Shown: positions 30,140-42,755, numbered from the stretch's first letter. The stretch is 64,000 bases of DNA from Sphingomonadales bacterium 12-68-11 (GCA_002279825.1 NCCV01000002.1:277257-341256), one strand, 5' to 3'. Made by a program: numbers and translations. Notes: generated by a model from the letters alone, not told the origin.

Positions 30140-31167
30140 TGCCGTTCCCGTTCGAGCAATTCGCGCTTGATGTCGAGCCCGTAGGCATAGCCGCCGAGAG
30201 AACCGTCGGCGCGGATCACCCGGTGACACGGGATCAGCACCGCAACCGCGTTCGCGCCGTTGGCGCTGCCCGCCGCGCGCACCGCTCCGGGGTGCCCGGC
30301 CGCCGCCGCGATCTGCGCATAGCTGCGCGTCTCACCCGCCGGGATCCGGCGCAGTTCGGCCCAGACGCGCTGCTGGAACGCGGTCCCCTGCACGTCGAGC
30401 GGGATGTCGTGCCCGGCGCCGGGTCGCTCCACCGCTTCGATCACCCGGGCAAGCAGCTCTGCAAACGCCTCGCCGCCTTCGACCAGGTCGGCGTTGGGGA
30501 ACCGCACGGCCAAGTCCTCGGCGGTCTCATCGAACGAGAGCCGGCACACGCCCCGGTCGGTCGCCGCTACCAGCATCGGGCCGAGCGTGGTCGCCACCAC
30601 CGCCCAGCGAATCGTCGCCCCCGCGCCACCGCGCACCCAGGCCGAAGGGGTCATGCCGAGCTTTCCTTCCATGCTGTCGTAAAACCGAGAAGCGCTTTCG
30701 AACCCCGCTTCGTAGATCGCCCCGGTCACCGCGCCCGCGGTGCTCAGAGCCACCCTCGCCCGCTCCTCGCGCAAAGCGCGGGCATAGGCGGCGGGGGACA
30801 GACCGGTCGCACGGGTGAAGACGCGCTGCATGTGGCTCGGCGAATAGCCGGTCTCGGCGGCCAGTTCGGCCAAGGAAATCCGGGGCCCGATCCGAGCGTC
30901 CGCCTGGCGCAACAGGTCGATGGCCAGCTCGACCGCGGCGCGGTCGCGCGTCACCCCGTCGGGCTCGCAGCGCCGGCAGGGACGGAAGCCGGCCTCCCGC
31001 GCCTGCTCGGCCGAGGCGTAGAAGCGCGTGTTCTCCGGCCGCGGCCGCCGCGCCGGGCAGCTCGGCCGGCAATAGATGTTGGTAGTGGTGACGGCGACCA
31101 CGAAGCGCCCGTCGTAGCTGCGGTCGCGCGCCGCGAAAGCCGCCTGCATCAGTTCGGTGCTGTCCAT
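30136..31167 (-). CDS. ada: Ada bifunctional DNA alkylation repair regulator
   Basis: This 343-residue protein transfers methyl groups from DNA to its own cysteines and activates the adaptive response. The N-terminal zinc domain has cysteines at 33, 37, 64 and 67 (YCRPSC and FRPCRRC). An AraC-type HTH follows (LAAETGYSPSHMQRVFTRATG). The C-terminal O6-methylguanine methyltransferase domain has the acceptor PCHRVI near residue 308. All three parts are intact. ATG 31167 follows the pattern MDSTELMQAAFAARDRSYDG, typical of Ada. It is the first gene of a two-gene unit. Confidence 0.95.
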   Translation of the reverse strand: MDSTELMQAAFAARDRSYDGRFVVAVTTTNIYCRPSCPARRPRPENTRFYASAEQAREAGFRPCRRCEPDGVTRDRAAVELAIDLLRQADARIGPRISLAELAAETGYSPSHMQRVFTRATGLSPAAYARALREERARVALSTAGAVTGAIYEAGFESASRFYDSMEGKLGMTPSAWVRGGAGATIRWAVVATTLGPMLVAATDRGVCRLSFDETAEDLAVRFPNADLVEGGEAFAELLARVIEAVERPGAGHDIPLDVQGTAFQQRVWAELRRIPAGETRSYAQIAAAAGHPGAVRAAGSANGANAVAVLIPCHRVIRADGSLGGYAYGLDIKRELLERERQ

Positions 31168-31245
31168 GCCGGGCAAGATAAGGCCACGGTGGGCGATTGC
31201 CTCCCGAATCTTGCGCTCAAAGCGCGGGGCGGCGAAAGAGGCGCG

Positions 31246-32820
31246 ATGACGGGCTGGCAGACATGGCGGACACGGATCGGCGCGGCTTTCGCGCTCGCCT
31301 GCGCGGGCCTGCTCGCGGGGCCCGCCGCCGCGGATCCCGCCGACATCGAAGCCGCCGCACGCGGCGTGGTGCGGGTGGTGATCGTCGAGGCCGACAACGC
31401 CAAGCTCGAGCCGATCTCCCATGGCACAGGCTTCGCCATCGGACCCGAGCGGATCGTCACCAATGCCCATGTCGTCGCCGAAGCGCGCGGCAACGCCGAT
31501 CTCGCCATTGCCATCGTCCCGTCCGACGGGGAGGACGCGGTCTATGCGCGGATCATCGCGATCAGCCCGCGCAACGACCTTGCGCTGCTGGCGACGACCT
31601 CGCCGATGCGGCTGCCGCCGCTGACGATCGCCGGCAATCCACCGACCGACAGCGGCGCGGTGACCGCGGTCGGCTATCCCATGAACGTCGACCGCGCGCA
31701 GGGGCTCTCGATCGGCGACATCTTCAATGCGCAGCCGCCCGTGCGCAGCACCGGGTTCCTGTCGGGACGCCGCCCGACCCGCGAGTTCGATTCGCTGCTC
31801 CACACCGCCCCGATCGCGCGCGGGAACAGCGGCGGACCGCTGCTCGACGAGTGCGGGCGGGTGATCGGGGTCAACAGCTTCGGCGCCGAAAGCGGCTCGA
31901 GCGACGGCGAGTTCTATTTTGCCGCCTCGAACCGCGAACTGCTGCCGTTCCTGCGCGCCAACGACATCACCCCGGCGATCAACGGCCTGCCCTGCCGCTC
32001 GATCGCCGAACTCGACGCGGCGGAGCGCGCCCAGGCCGAGCGCGCGCGGATGGACGCGCAGTTTCGCGCCGAGACCGAGCAGCGCACGACCGCGCGGCGC
32101 CGCGAGCAATTCGAGCGCTATGCGGTGTTCGCGGTCATGACCGAGCGCGACAACGGATTGGCGCTGGCGATGGTCCTGCTGCTGGTCGGGCTCGGCGCCG
32201 GAGGCTTCGCTTACCAGGCTTACGGACGTGACAACCAGAAGCAGCTCAAGATCGCCGCGTCGATCGCGGGCTTGGCGGTGCTCGGCGCGTTCCTGGCGTG
32301 GATCCTGCGGCCCGACTTCGCCTCGATCGACGACCGGGTCAACGACGCGCTCCTCGCCGAGACCGCGGCCGCCGAATCGTCCGGCGCGGCGAGCGCCTCG
32401 ATCGACGCCGGACGCTTTGTCTGCGTGCTCGATCCGGCGCGCAGCAAAGTGACCGGCGCCGACACTGCCGACGTGCCGCTCGAATGGCGCGCCGACGGCT
32501 GCGTCAACGGGCGCACCCAGTACGGCTTCGCCGACGGCGCCTGGGCGCGGGTGTTCACGCCGAGCGAGGAAGCGACCGTTTCGGTCAACAGGTTCGATCC
32601 CGCCACGCGCGAATACCGGATGGAGCGCTACCTGCTCGACCGCGAGAGCATGACCCGTTTGCGCGAGGCGCGCGGGGAGTTCCAGGCGCCGGCCTGCGGC
32701 GCGGGGAGCGAAGCCGCCGGAGAACTGGGCGACCGCCAGCAGGCAATGCTCTCGCTGCTGCCCGAAACCCCTAACGAGCGGCTGGTCTATCGCTGCGGTC
32801 CGGCCCGGGCTGGGTCTTAG
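31246..32820 (+). CDS. exported trypsin-like serine protease with membrane helices
   Basis: This 524-residue protein has a signal peptide (cleavage near AGPAAAD, residue 30) and an S1-type protease domain with His75 (TNAHVV), Asp111 (RNDLALL) and Ser195 (GNSGGPLL). A charged coiled-coil stretch (AERAQAERARMDAQFRAETEQRTTARRREQFE) and two hydrophobic helices at about residues 302-323 and 335-350 follow. The C-terminal domain of about 150 residues has three cysteines. It is probably a periplasmic quality-control or signalling protease tethered to the inner membrane. No PDZ domain is visible, unlike DegP. Confidence 0.82.
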   Translation: MTGWQTWRTRIGAAFALACAGLLAGPAAADPADIEAAARGVVRVVIVEADNAKLEPISHGTGFAIGPERIVTNAHVVAEARGNADLAIAIVPSDGEDAVYARIIAISPRNDLALLATTSPMRLPPLTIAGNPPTDSGAVTAVGYPMNVDRAQGLSIGDIFNAQPPVRSTGFLSGRRPTREFDSLLHTAPIARGNSGGPLLDECGRVIGVNSFGAESGSSDGEFYFAASNRELLPFLRANDITPAINGLPCRSIAELDAAERAQAERARMDAQFRAETEQRTTARRREQFERYAVFAVMTERDNGLALAMVLLLVGLGAGGFAYQAYGRDNQKQLKIAASIAGLAVLGAFLAWILRPDFASIDDRVNDALLAETAAAESSGAASASIDAGRFVCVLDPARSKVTGADTADVPLEWRADGCVNGRTQYGFADGAWARVFTPSEEATVSVNRFDPATREYRMERYLLDRESMTRLREARGEFQAPACGAGSEAAGELGDRQQAMLSLLPETPNERLVYRCGPARAGS

Positions 32821-32954
32821 CGGGCGGACGGACCGGGCGGGTTGCATCCTCCGGTCCCCGATGCTAGGCGCGCGCAGCCTTGCCGGGGTGCTGTTCAAGC
32901 GCCCCTTTTGGCGAGACCCTTTCCCGTTCACTGGGTTTTGAAGGACCTTCGCGC

Positions 32955-35073
<2,119 letters not shown>

Positions 35074-35079
35074 CTTAAG

Positions 35080-35197
35080 CCCTCTCCCCTTCAGGGGAGA
35101 GGGTTGGGAGAGGGGAATGTGCCCTCGCCCGAAACCAAAACAACCGAGGCGGCGACAGCCCCCTCTCCCCGACCCTCTCCCCTGAAGGGGAGAGGGA
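35080..35197. repeat. large inverted repeat between atpA and atpG
   Basis: The left arm CCCTCTCCCCTTCAGGGGAG continues as AGGGTTGGGAGAGGGG. The right arm is its complement with two mismatches. Each arm contains its own CTCTCCCC-TTCAGG-GGAGAG palindrome. The centre is about 46 bases. It is a different sequence family from the repeat between atpD and atpC but has the same architecture. It could form strong RNA hairpins in the polycistronic message. Confidence 0.85.
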
Positions 35198-35213
35198 GAT
35201 TAGAGGAACCAGA

Positions 35214-37575
<2,362 letters not shown>

Positions 37576-37580
37576 GCTAT

Positions 37581-37670
37581 CCCCCTCCCGCTTGCGGGAG
37601 GGGTTAGGGGTGGGCCACACTCCCACCCTCATACAGACCCACCCCCGACCCCTCCCGCAAGCGGGAGGGG
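37581..37670. repeat. large inverted repeat between atpD and atpC (CTCCCGCTTGCGGGAG family, copy 2)
   Basis: The same architecture as 20121-20208: left arm CCTCCCGCTTGCGGGAGG extending into GGTTAGGGGTGGGCC, right arm GACCCACCCCCGACC extending into CCTCCCGCAAGCGGGAGG. The right edge abuts the GGAG that serves as Shine-Dalgarno for atpC. Confidence 0.85.
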
Positions 37671-37680
37671 GGAGAATGAG

Positions 37681-37938
37681 ATGGCCCTGCACTTCGAACT
37701 CGTCACTCCGGAACGCCTGGTCCGCTCCGAGCCTGTCTACATGGTCACCGTGCCCGGCACCGAAGGCGACTTCGGGGTGCTCGAAGGGCACGCGCCGGTC
37801 ATGGCGACGATCCGCGACGGCGCGCTGGTGGTGCTCAAGAGCGAAGGCGCCGCGCCCGAGACGATCGAAGTGCGCGGGGGCTTCGCGGAGGTCTCGGCTG
37901 CCGGGCTGACCGTGCTGGCGGAGCGCGTCGAGGGCTGA
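37681..37938 (+). CDS. atpC: ATP synthase F1 subunit epsilon
   Basis: This 85-residue beta-sandwich subunit lies at the rotor foot. It begins [40 protein letters not shown], which is diagnostic, and lacks the C-terminal helical domain of longer epsilon subunits, as is common in alphaproteobacteria. That form cannot give the extended auto-inhibitory state. The Shine-Dalgarno GGAG lies at the edge of the preceding palindromic repeat. Confidence 0.95.
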   Translation: MALHFELVTPERLVRSEPVYMVTVPGTEGDFGVLEGHAPVMATIRDGALVVLKSEGAAPETIEVRGGFAEVSAAGLTVLAERVEG

Positions 37939-38029
37939 GCGCCCTCGCCTGGAGCGCGGCGGCGATGGAACCGTTTCGGCTCCGGTTTCGGCTTGTCCTC
38001 TTCAGTATCCGGGGTAGCAATCGGATCGA

Positions 38030-38515
38030 ATGCGTCCGAGCCCTGAACAGCGCGCGGCGCTCGAACGCTACTCGGGCCCTGCGGCGCGAGAGATCAACAA
38101 CCAGTTGCGCGGCCGTTCCCCGCCCGAGCTCGGCACCACTCGCCTGATCGATCGGATCGATGAGGTGCTGCAAGATTCGCGCCTCGACCGCCCGCGTACC
38201 GTCTACCGCGGGATCAAGCGGGCATATGCGCTGGACCTTGCCGCCCGCGGCCTGAAAGCCGGCAGCGTTATTCATTTCGACGAGTTCCTGAGCACGACCC
38301 GCGATCCCGATGTCGCGACGCGGTTCAAAGGTGGCGACGAAGGATTGATCCTGCGCATTCGCCTTGCGGAGGGCTCGAAAGCGCTCGATCTCGTCCCATA
38401 TTCGCATCACCCGGAGGAGGAGGAAATCCTGCTTGCTCGAAACGCGCGACTGCGTGTGCTAGGGTTCGATGCGGCATCGCGCATGCTTGACCTGGAGTTG
38501 ATCGACAATGGCTGA
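38030..38515 (+). CDS. ADP-ribosyltransferase-fold protein (R-S-E class)
   Basis: This 161-residue cytoplasmic protein has the full set of motifs of the R-S-E ADP-ribosyltransferases (PF03496-like exotoxin fold). The NAD-binding arginine is in TVYRGI (Arg60). The S-T-T strand is FLSTTRD (Ser88). The catalytic E-x-E lies at Glu130 and Glu132 in EEEEILLARNARLRV. A helical lead-in, ALERYSGPAAREINNQLRG, also fits. It has no signal peptide. The stop overlaps the next gene, an HU-like DNA-binding protein, by eight bases. The target is unknown. It could be a chromosomal toxin, a nucleic-acid modifier or a regulator. It is much smaller than secreted toxins of this fold and is not next to phage genes. 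Confidence 0.8.
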   Translation: MRPSPEQRAALERYSGPAAREINNQLRGRSPPELGTTRLIDRIDEVLQDSRLDRPRTVYRGIKRAYALDLAARGLKAGSVIHFDEFLSTTRDPDVATRFKGGDEGLILRIRLAEGSKALDLVPYSHHPEEEEILLARNARLRVLGFDAASRMLDLELIDNG

Positions 38516-38927
38516 AGTGCGCAGCGACCGTTTCGCGATCGACGATCTGAGCGGGTTGCATGTGGACAATTCGCAGGGCCACGGCCCCGATCTCCTCGCC
38601 GAATGGGCCGGGCGGAGTGGTGGGGCAGGCAAGCAGCGGAGCCGCGTCCTCACGCGCAAGGACCTCATCGTCCAGGTGGCGCAAACGACCGGCCTCGATC
38701 GCAAGCTCACCGAATTGGCCGTCAGGGCTCTGCTCGGCACCATCGGTGACGCCCTGCATGACGGCAAGGACGTCCGCCTCACGGGCTTCGGGACCTTTTC
38801 CGTGACCGAACGGCCGGCAACGCTGATCCGCAACCCGCGGACCGGCAAGCCGATGAAGGTCGAAGCGGCTAAGCGGCCTGGCTTCAGGCCCGGCAAGTCG
38901 CTCAAGGATGCGACCGCACGGCGCTAA
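38508..38927 (+). CDS. HU/IHF-like DNA-binding protein with N-terminal extension
   Basis: This 139-residue protein has a unique N-terminal segment of 46 residues (MAEVRSDRFAIDDLSGLHVD...), followed by an HU-type domain: LTRKDLIVQVAQTTGLDRKLTELAVRALL, GFGTFSVTERPAT, the arm tip RNPRTGKP with the intercalating proline, and GFRPGKSLKD. Ordinary HU has about 90 residues and no extension. It overlaps the ADP-ribosyltransferase gene by eight bases, so the two are translated together. It may target the enzyme to DNA, be its substrate, or neutralise it. The role is inferred from organisation only. Confidence 0.85.
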   Translation: MAEVRSDRFAIDDLSGLHVDNSQGHGPDLLAEWAGRSGGAGKQRSRVLTRKDLIVQVAQTTGLDRKLTELAVRALLGTIGDALHDGKDVRLTGFGTFSVTERPATLIRNPRTGKPMKVEAAKRPGFRPGKSLKDATARR

Positions 38928-38931
38928 GCCT

Positions 38932-39378
38932 TCACTCTGCGATCGGGCTGTAGCTCCACTCCATCGCGTCGCTGCCGTCCATCTTCGAGATGCGCGCCTT
39001 GAGCAGGCGCCCTTCGCGCCAGTAGCGGATCCGCTGGGGGTAATCGTGCGCGGCGCTCGCGAACTCGACCATTTGCGGGCCGCTGGCGACCAGCGGGAAC
39101 TCGGTCGGCGGCACCCCGCGCGGCTGGGCGAAAAAGCTCAGCGAGCCGTCGGGCTTGCGCACGATCCGGGTATGCTCGAACTCGCGGAGTACCTCGCCGC
39201 GCCCGATCCGGGCCGCGCCGATCATCATCCCCCCGCGCGGCGGGGTCCAGAACTCGTCGGCCCAGGTGTCGCCCGTGCGCTGTTCCCAGGCGCCGGCCAG
39301 GAACGCGGGCAGCTCTGGCTGTTCCTGCGCTGTGAGCGGAGCGGCCAGCATAAGCAGGGCCAAGGCTGCACGTTTCAT
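38932..39378 (-). CDS. exported DUF6265-like protein
   Basis: This 148-residue protein has a clear signal peptide (MKRAALALLMLAAPLTAQEQ) and a lipocalin-like beta-rich body. It shows the segments FLAGAWEQRTGDTWADEFWTPPRGGMMIGAARIGRG and DYPQRIRYWREGRLLKARISKMDG. It resembles a family found in many sphingomonads with no known function. It is convergent with the HU-like gene only four bases away. A small hairpin in its 5' leader overlaps the Shine-Dalgarno. Confidence 0.75.
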   Translation of the reverse strand: MKRAALALLMLAAPLTAQEQPELPAFLAGAWEQRTGDTWADEFWTPPRGGMMIGAARIGRGEVLREFEHTRIVRKPDGSLSFFAQPRGVPPTEFPLVASGPQMVEFASAAHDYPQRIRYWREGRLLKARISKMDGSDAMEWSYSPIAE

Positions 39379-39384
39379 CGCGGC

Positions 39385-39403
39385 GTGTCCTTCAGCAGGA
39401 CAC
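39385..39403 (-). promoter_or_regulatory. small hairpin overlapping the RBS of the DUF6265-like gene
   Basis: GTGTCC and GGACAC pair around a seven-base loop, six bases before the ATG at 39378. On the minus strand the AAGGA of the Shine-Dalgarno lies in the loop and one arm, so translation could depend on the hairpin opening. Confidence 0.4.
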
Positions 39404-39431
39404 CGTTTGTGTCACCGCTGGCGGGTCTTGC

Positions 39432-40061
39432 CTAGCCTCGCCCGGATGCGACCACTTCGACCACGTCGCCCACGCGGGCGGCGTCGAACAGCAGGCGGGC
39501 GAACTCTTCGGGCACCCCGACGCAGCCGTTGGAGGCCCTGCCCCACCGCACGTTGCTGCCGTGGACGGCCACGCCGTCGTCGGTCAGGAACATCGCAAAG
39601 GGCATCGGCGCATCGTAAGTGCGCGAGTGATAGTCGGCGTGCTTGGATTTGATCGGGAAGCGACCAAGCGGGGTCGGCTTGCCCTCGGCACCGTAGAGCA
39701 CCACGGCGGTGCCGATTTCATGCCCGCTGCGGAACACCGACACGAGCTGGCGGTCGATATCGACGCGAATCGCCAGTTCGCCCGCCGGAACCCCCGTGTC
39801 GTCCCAGCGGTACTCGCCGTGCTTGAGCTTGCCCTTGAGGTCGAGGATCGAGCGAACGCCGGCGGGCAGCAAGCCCGTCTCGGCGCCGCGCCGCGTCTGG
39901 TCGGCGGTCAGGAACACGCGGCCGCCGCGTGCTTGCGCGGCGGACGCAGGTGCCTCGGCGAGCGGTGCCGAGTCGGCCGGGACGTTGAGCACGAGCCCGG
40001 TCACGGCCAGGGCCCCGACCGCCGCCAGCACGAACATCGCGATCCGTGCGGCGCGCATCAC
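39432..40061 (-). CDS. L,D-transpeptidase (YkuD family)
   Basis: This 209-residue protein has an N-terminal membrane anchor or signal (RIAMFVLAAVGALAVTGLVL). Its C-terminal YkuD domain (about residues 95-209) has the HGSNVRWGRASNGCVGVP motif with the nucleophile cysteine. It cross-links peptidoglycan stems (3-3 links) or attaches proteins to them in the periplasm. The ATG overlaps the stop of the PEP-CTERM gene by four bases, so the two are co-translated. Confidence 0.9.
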   Translation of the reverse strand: MMRAARIAMFVLAAVGALAVTGLVLNVPADSAPLAEAPASAAQARGGRVFLTADQTRRGAETGLLPAGVRSILDLKGKLKHGEYRWDDTGVPAGELAIRVDIDRQLVSVFRSGHEIGTAVVLYGAEGKPTPLGRFPIKSKHADYHSRTYDAPMPFAMFLTDDGVAVHGSNVRWGRASNGCVGVPEEFARLLFDAARVGDVVEVVASGRG

Positions 40062-40729
40062 AGCCCGAGAGCGAGCCTGTTCTTGCGCGACTGGCGGCGC
40101 ATCGCCCCGCCCAGCAGCCCGAACCCCATGATCATCATCGCCCAGGTCGCGGGTTCGGGTACCGCCGAGACCGGAGGCGCGCCGCCGCCTTCCCCACCGG
40201 GAGTTGTGCCGCCGGGGCCGCCACCGCCTCCAATGCTGCCGCCGCCACCGGACACAGGTACATAGCCGAAACCGCCCGAAAAGCTCGGTCCGGGAAGGCT
40301 CGCGAGCGGACCCAGTTCACCGGGCAAGCCGGCCAGTTCAGGCGCTTCGGTGGGGAGCAACGGCGCTGCCGGGTCGGGAATGGCGAACGCGATCTCTTCC
40401 CCGGCCGGCGCGGCCGGCGGGCGGGGAAGCGCGCGCTCGGCACGCTTCTCAGGTTCGGCGGGGCTGACCCCGAGAGCTTGCGAAACGGCCCGCGCCGCCT
40501 TCATCGCAACACCGACCAGCCGTTCGCCGGGCGAGCGGTTCTCGAGATCGGCGAGCGCATCCGAGCCCGTGCCGGCGGTAACGCCTGCGTTGGGAGCGGC
40601 ATCGGCGCGGCTCGAATTGACCGAGAGGGCAACCGGAACCGAAGCTGCAAGCAGCAGGATCGCGGCGCCGATCACGGCAGTTCGGCGGCGGCCTGGGGGG
40701 ACATTGAGGCCTTTCATGTCCCGACCCAT
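40058..40729 (-). CDS. PEPxxWA-CTERM sorting-signal protein
   Basis: This 223-residue protein has a signal sequence (TAVIGAAILLLAASVPVAL), a disordered Ala/Pro/Gly-rich body, and a C-terminal sorting signal: VPEPATWAMMIMGFGLLGGAMRRQSRKNR. The PEP-x-x-W-A motif is followed by one hydrophobic helix and a basic tail. Such proteins are processed by exosortase A (XrtA) and exported with exopolysaccharide. XrtA-associated genes are found at 58.5-64 kb. A second in-frame ATG lies at 40717. An L,D-transpeptidase gene follows, overlapping by four bases. Confidence 0.88.
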   Translation of the reverse strand: MGRDMKGLNVPPGRRRTAVIGAAILLLAASVPVALSVNSSRADAAPNAGVTAGTGSDALADLENRSPGERLVGVAMKAARAVSQALGVSPAEPEKRAERALPRPPAAPAGEEIAFAIPDPAAPLLPTEAPELAGLPGELGPLASLPGPSFSGGFGYVPVSGGGGSIGGGGGPGGTTPGGEGGGAPPVSAVPEPATWAMMIMGFGLLGGAMRRQSRKNRLALGL

Positions 40730-40838
40730 GACAGATCAGTTACCATCGCGTCATCCCGCTCAGAGCCGCGTCCCAAAAAGAAACAGCGGACAACTCGATT
40801 ATGAGCGCATCGCTGCGGCATTTAAAAACATAAATCGT

Positions 40839-41141
40839 TCAACGCCTTGCATTGTTCCGAAGCCGCGTCGGGGCGTGAAAATCGGGCGGTTTTCCGGCAA
40901 TCCAAGCCAGGAAGCGGGCGATCTCCGGATGGGCGGTCAGTGCGGCGCGCGCGCCTCCGGCCCGAAAAAGCTCAGCGTTGGTGAACTTCGCGTGAATCAC
41001 GCGGTGGCAAATCGGATGTAGCGGGACCGTCTCGCGCCCGCCCTTCGCCTTGGGCACAGGGTGATGCCACTGGACCACACGGCCCAGCGAACGTTCGCAG
41101 AGCCAACAGTTTATCGAAGGGTCCGGCTTCATTGCGGCCAT
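40839..41141 (-). CDS. small HNH endonuclease-like protein
   Basis: This 100-residue protein has the HNH/treble-clef arrangement: CWLCERSLG...WHHPVPKAKGG and LHPICHRVIHAKF. The paired cysteines and the WHH-PVPK segment match an HNH nuclease fold (zinc-binding CxxC plus catalytic His). The first ATG is 41141, and ATG 41132 is an alternative start. It is divergent from a glycosyltransferase gene. Some such stand-alone HNH proteins are found across sphingomonads; their role is not known. Confidence 0.8.
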   Translation of the reverse strand: MAAMKPDPSINCWLCERSLGRVVQWHHPVPKAKGGRETVPLHPICHRVIHAKFTNAELFRAGGARAALTAHPEIARFLAWIAGKPPDFHAPTRLRNNARR

Positions 41142-41201
41142 GCTAGCGGATAATCGGCTGTGCCGCCCGTGCTGCGCGGGCGACTCGCGGCGGGGGGTTA
41201 C

Positions 41202-42755
41202 GTGTCGGATTCGCGGGCAACCAGCCCAAACCTGCCCCCGCTGGCACGCGTCGATCTGATCGCTGCCGCCGTGCTGCTGCTGGCCGCTTTCGCGATCCGC
41301 GGCCTGTGGTTCGGCGATCCGGTCGCCGATTTCGACGACCAGCTCTATTCCTTCATCGGCTGGCGCATGACGCAGGGCGACTGGCCCTATGTCGATCAAT
41401 GGGACCGCAAGCCGTTCGGGCTGTTCGTGATTTTCGCTATCGCGCACTGGATCGGCGGGCCCGGCCCGGCCGCCTATCAGGTTCTCGCGACGCTATCGGT
41501 GTTTGGCGGCGCGCTGCTCGTCTATGCGCTCGCCAGGCTGCTCGTCGACCGGTTCGCGGCCGCTGTGGCCGGCGTGCTCTACATGGTGCTCGTCTCGGCT
41601 TACGGCTCCTACGTCGGGCAAACCGAAACCTTTCACACCCCGCTTATGCTGCTGATGCTGTGGCTGGTGCGCGACTGGCGCCGCGAGGATGCCGCGCGCC
41701 GCGCGCTGATCGCCATGGCGATCGGCGGAGTAGCGCTGCAGATCAAGTACACGGTGCTGCCGCAGTGCCTGTTCTTCGGCGCCTATGCGCTGTGGGGCCA
41801 ATGGCGCCGGGGGATGCCGATCCCGAAACTCGCGCTGCTCGCGAGCGCCTTCGCGGCGCTCGGCGTGCTGCCGACCGCGCTGGTCGGCCTGCTCTACGCG
41901 GCGATCGGCCAGTTCGAGCCGTTCTGGTATGCCAACTTCGTCTCGTTTTTCGCGCGGCTGCCCGCCCCGCTCGGGCGCATCGGCAACGTCCGGCCCGCCG
42001 CGCTGCTGCCCTATGCGGTGCTGCTGACGCTCGGGCTGATCGCCGCCTGGCGGCTCAATCCGCCGCGCGACCGGGGGACTTACCTGCTGTTCGTGGCGTG
42101 GCTGCTGGCGGCCATCGCCAGCGTGCTGTTCCCCTCGACGGTGTACCTCTACTACTACAGCGCGCTCGCCGCGCCGGTAGTGCTGGTGGCCTTGCCGCTC
42201 CTCGATGGTCGTAGGATTGTCGGCACCGTGGCGGCCATTATGCTCGTTGCGGGCGGGCTCTACTTGCTGCGCATTCCCCACCGCCTTGAGATCACCAAGG
42301 CAGAACGGCGCAATGTTGCGCGGCTGACCCAGGCGATCCGGCCACATGTCGATGCCACCCGCGAATGCCTTTATGTGTTCGACGGCCCGACAGTGCTGTA
42401 CCGAACCACCGGCACCTGCGTCCCGACGCGGTTCGTCTATCCGGATCACCTCAACAACAATCTCGAGACGCATTCGCTGGGGGTCGATCAAGTCGCGGAA
42501 GTCCGGCGCATCCTCGCCACCCGACCGGCGGTGATCGTGACCGCCGACAAGTTCATGACACCGCAGCGGCCGGAAAACCTCGCGCAAGTCCACCAGCGGG
42601 TGAGCACTGCCTACCGGCCGCTCGCCACCGAATGGCTGCACGGCCGCCGCATCACCGCCTGGCTGCGCAACGACCTGCCGGGGCCGGACGCGCGCGCGGC
42701 ATCAGCCGGCGGGCGCCCGCCGATCGTTGACCCGCCCGCGCCACCACAGGAATAG
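41202..42755 (+). CDS. GT39/ArnT-like integral membrane glycosyltransferase
   Basis: This 517-residue protein has about 10-12 membrane helices and a first periplasmic loop with FGDPVADFDDQLYSFIGWRMTQGDWPYVDQWDRKP. The acidic pair DD and the QWDRKP segment match the GT-C fold of dolichyl/undecaprenyl-phosphate-sugar transferases (PMT/ArnT group). It ends with a soluble domain. It would transfer a lipid-linked sugar to an envelope acceptor. GTG 41202 is used; an in-frame GTG at 41160 is possible. The last 54 bases overlap the convergent EamA gene. Confidence 0.8.
   Translation: MSDSRATSPNLPPLARVDLIAAAVLLLAAFAIRGLWFGDPVADFDDQLYSFIGWRMTQGDWPYVDQWDRKPFGLFVIFAIAHWIGGPGPAAYQVLATLSVFGGALLVYALARLLVDRFAAAVAGVLYMVLVSAYGSYVGQTETFHTPLMLLMLWLVRDWRREDAARRALIAMAIGGVALQIKYTVLPQCLFFGAYALWGQWRRGMPIPKLALLASAFAALGVLPTALVGLLYAAIGQFEPFWYANFVSFFARLPAPLGRIGNVRPAALLPYAVLLTLGLIAAWRLNPPRDRGTYLLFVAWLLAAIASVLFPSTVYLYYYSALAAPVVLVALPLLDGRRIVGTVAAIMLVAGGLYLLRIPHRLEITKAERRNVARLTQAIRPHVDATRECLYVFDGPTVLYRTTGTCVPTRFVYPDHLNNNLETHSLGVDQVAEVRRILATRPAVIVTADKFMTPQRPENLAQVHQRVSTAYRPLATEWLHGRRITAWLRNDLPGPDARAASAGGRPPIVDPPAPPQE

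Noticed and set aside
38030..38927. Prophage origin of the ADP-ribosyltransferase/HU pair
   Set aside because: Both flanks are housekeeping genes (atpC and a conserved exported protein), there is no integrase, att-like repeat or phage structural gene within the window.
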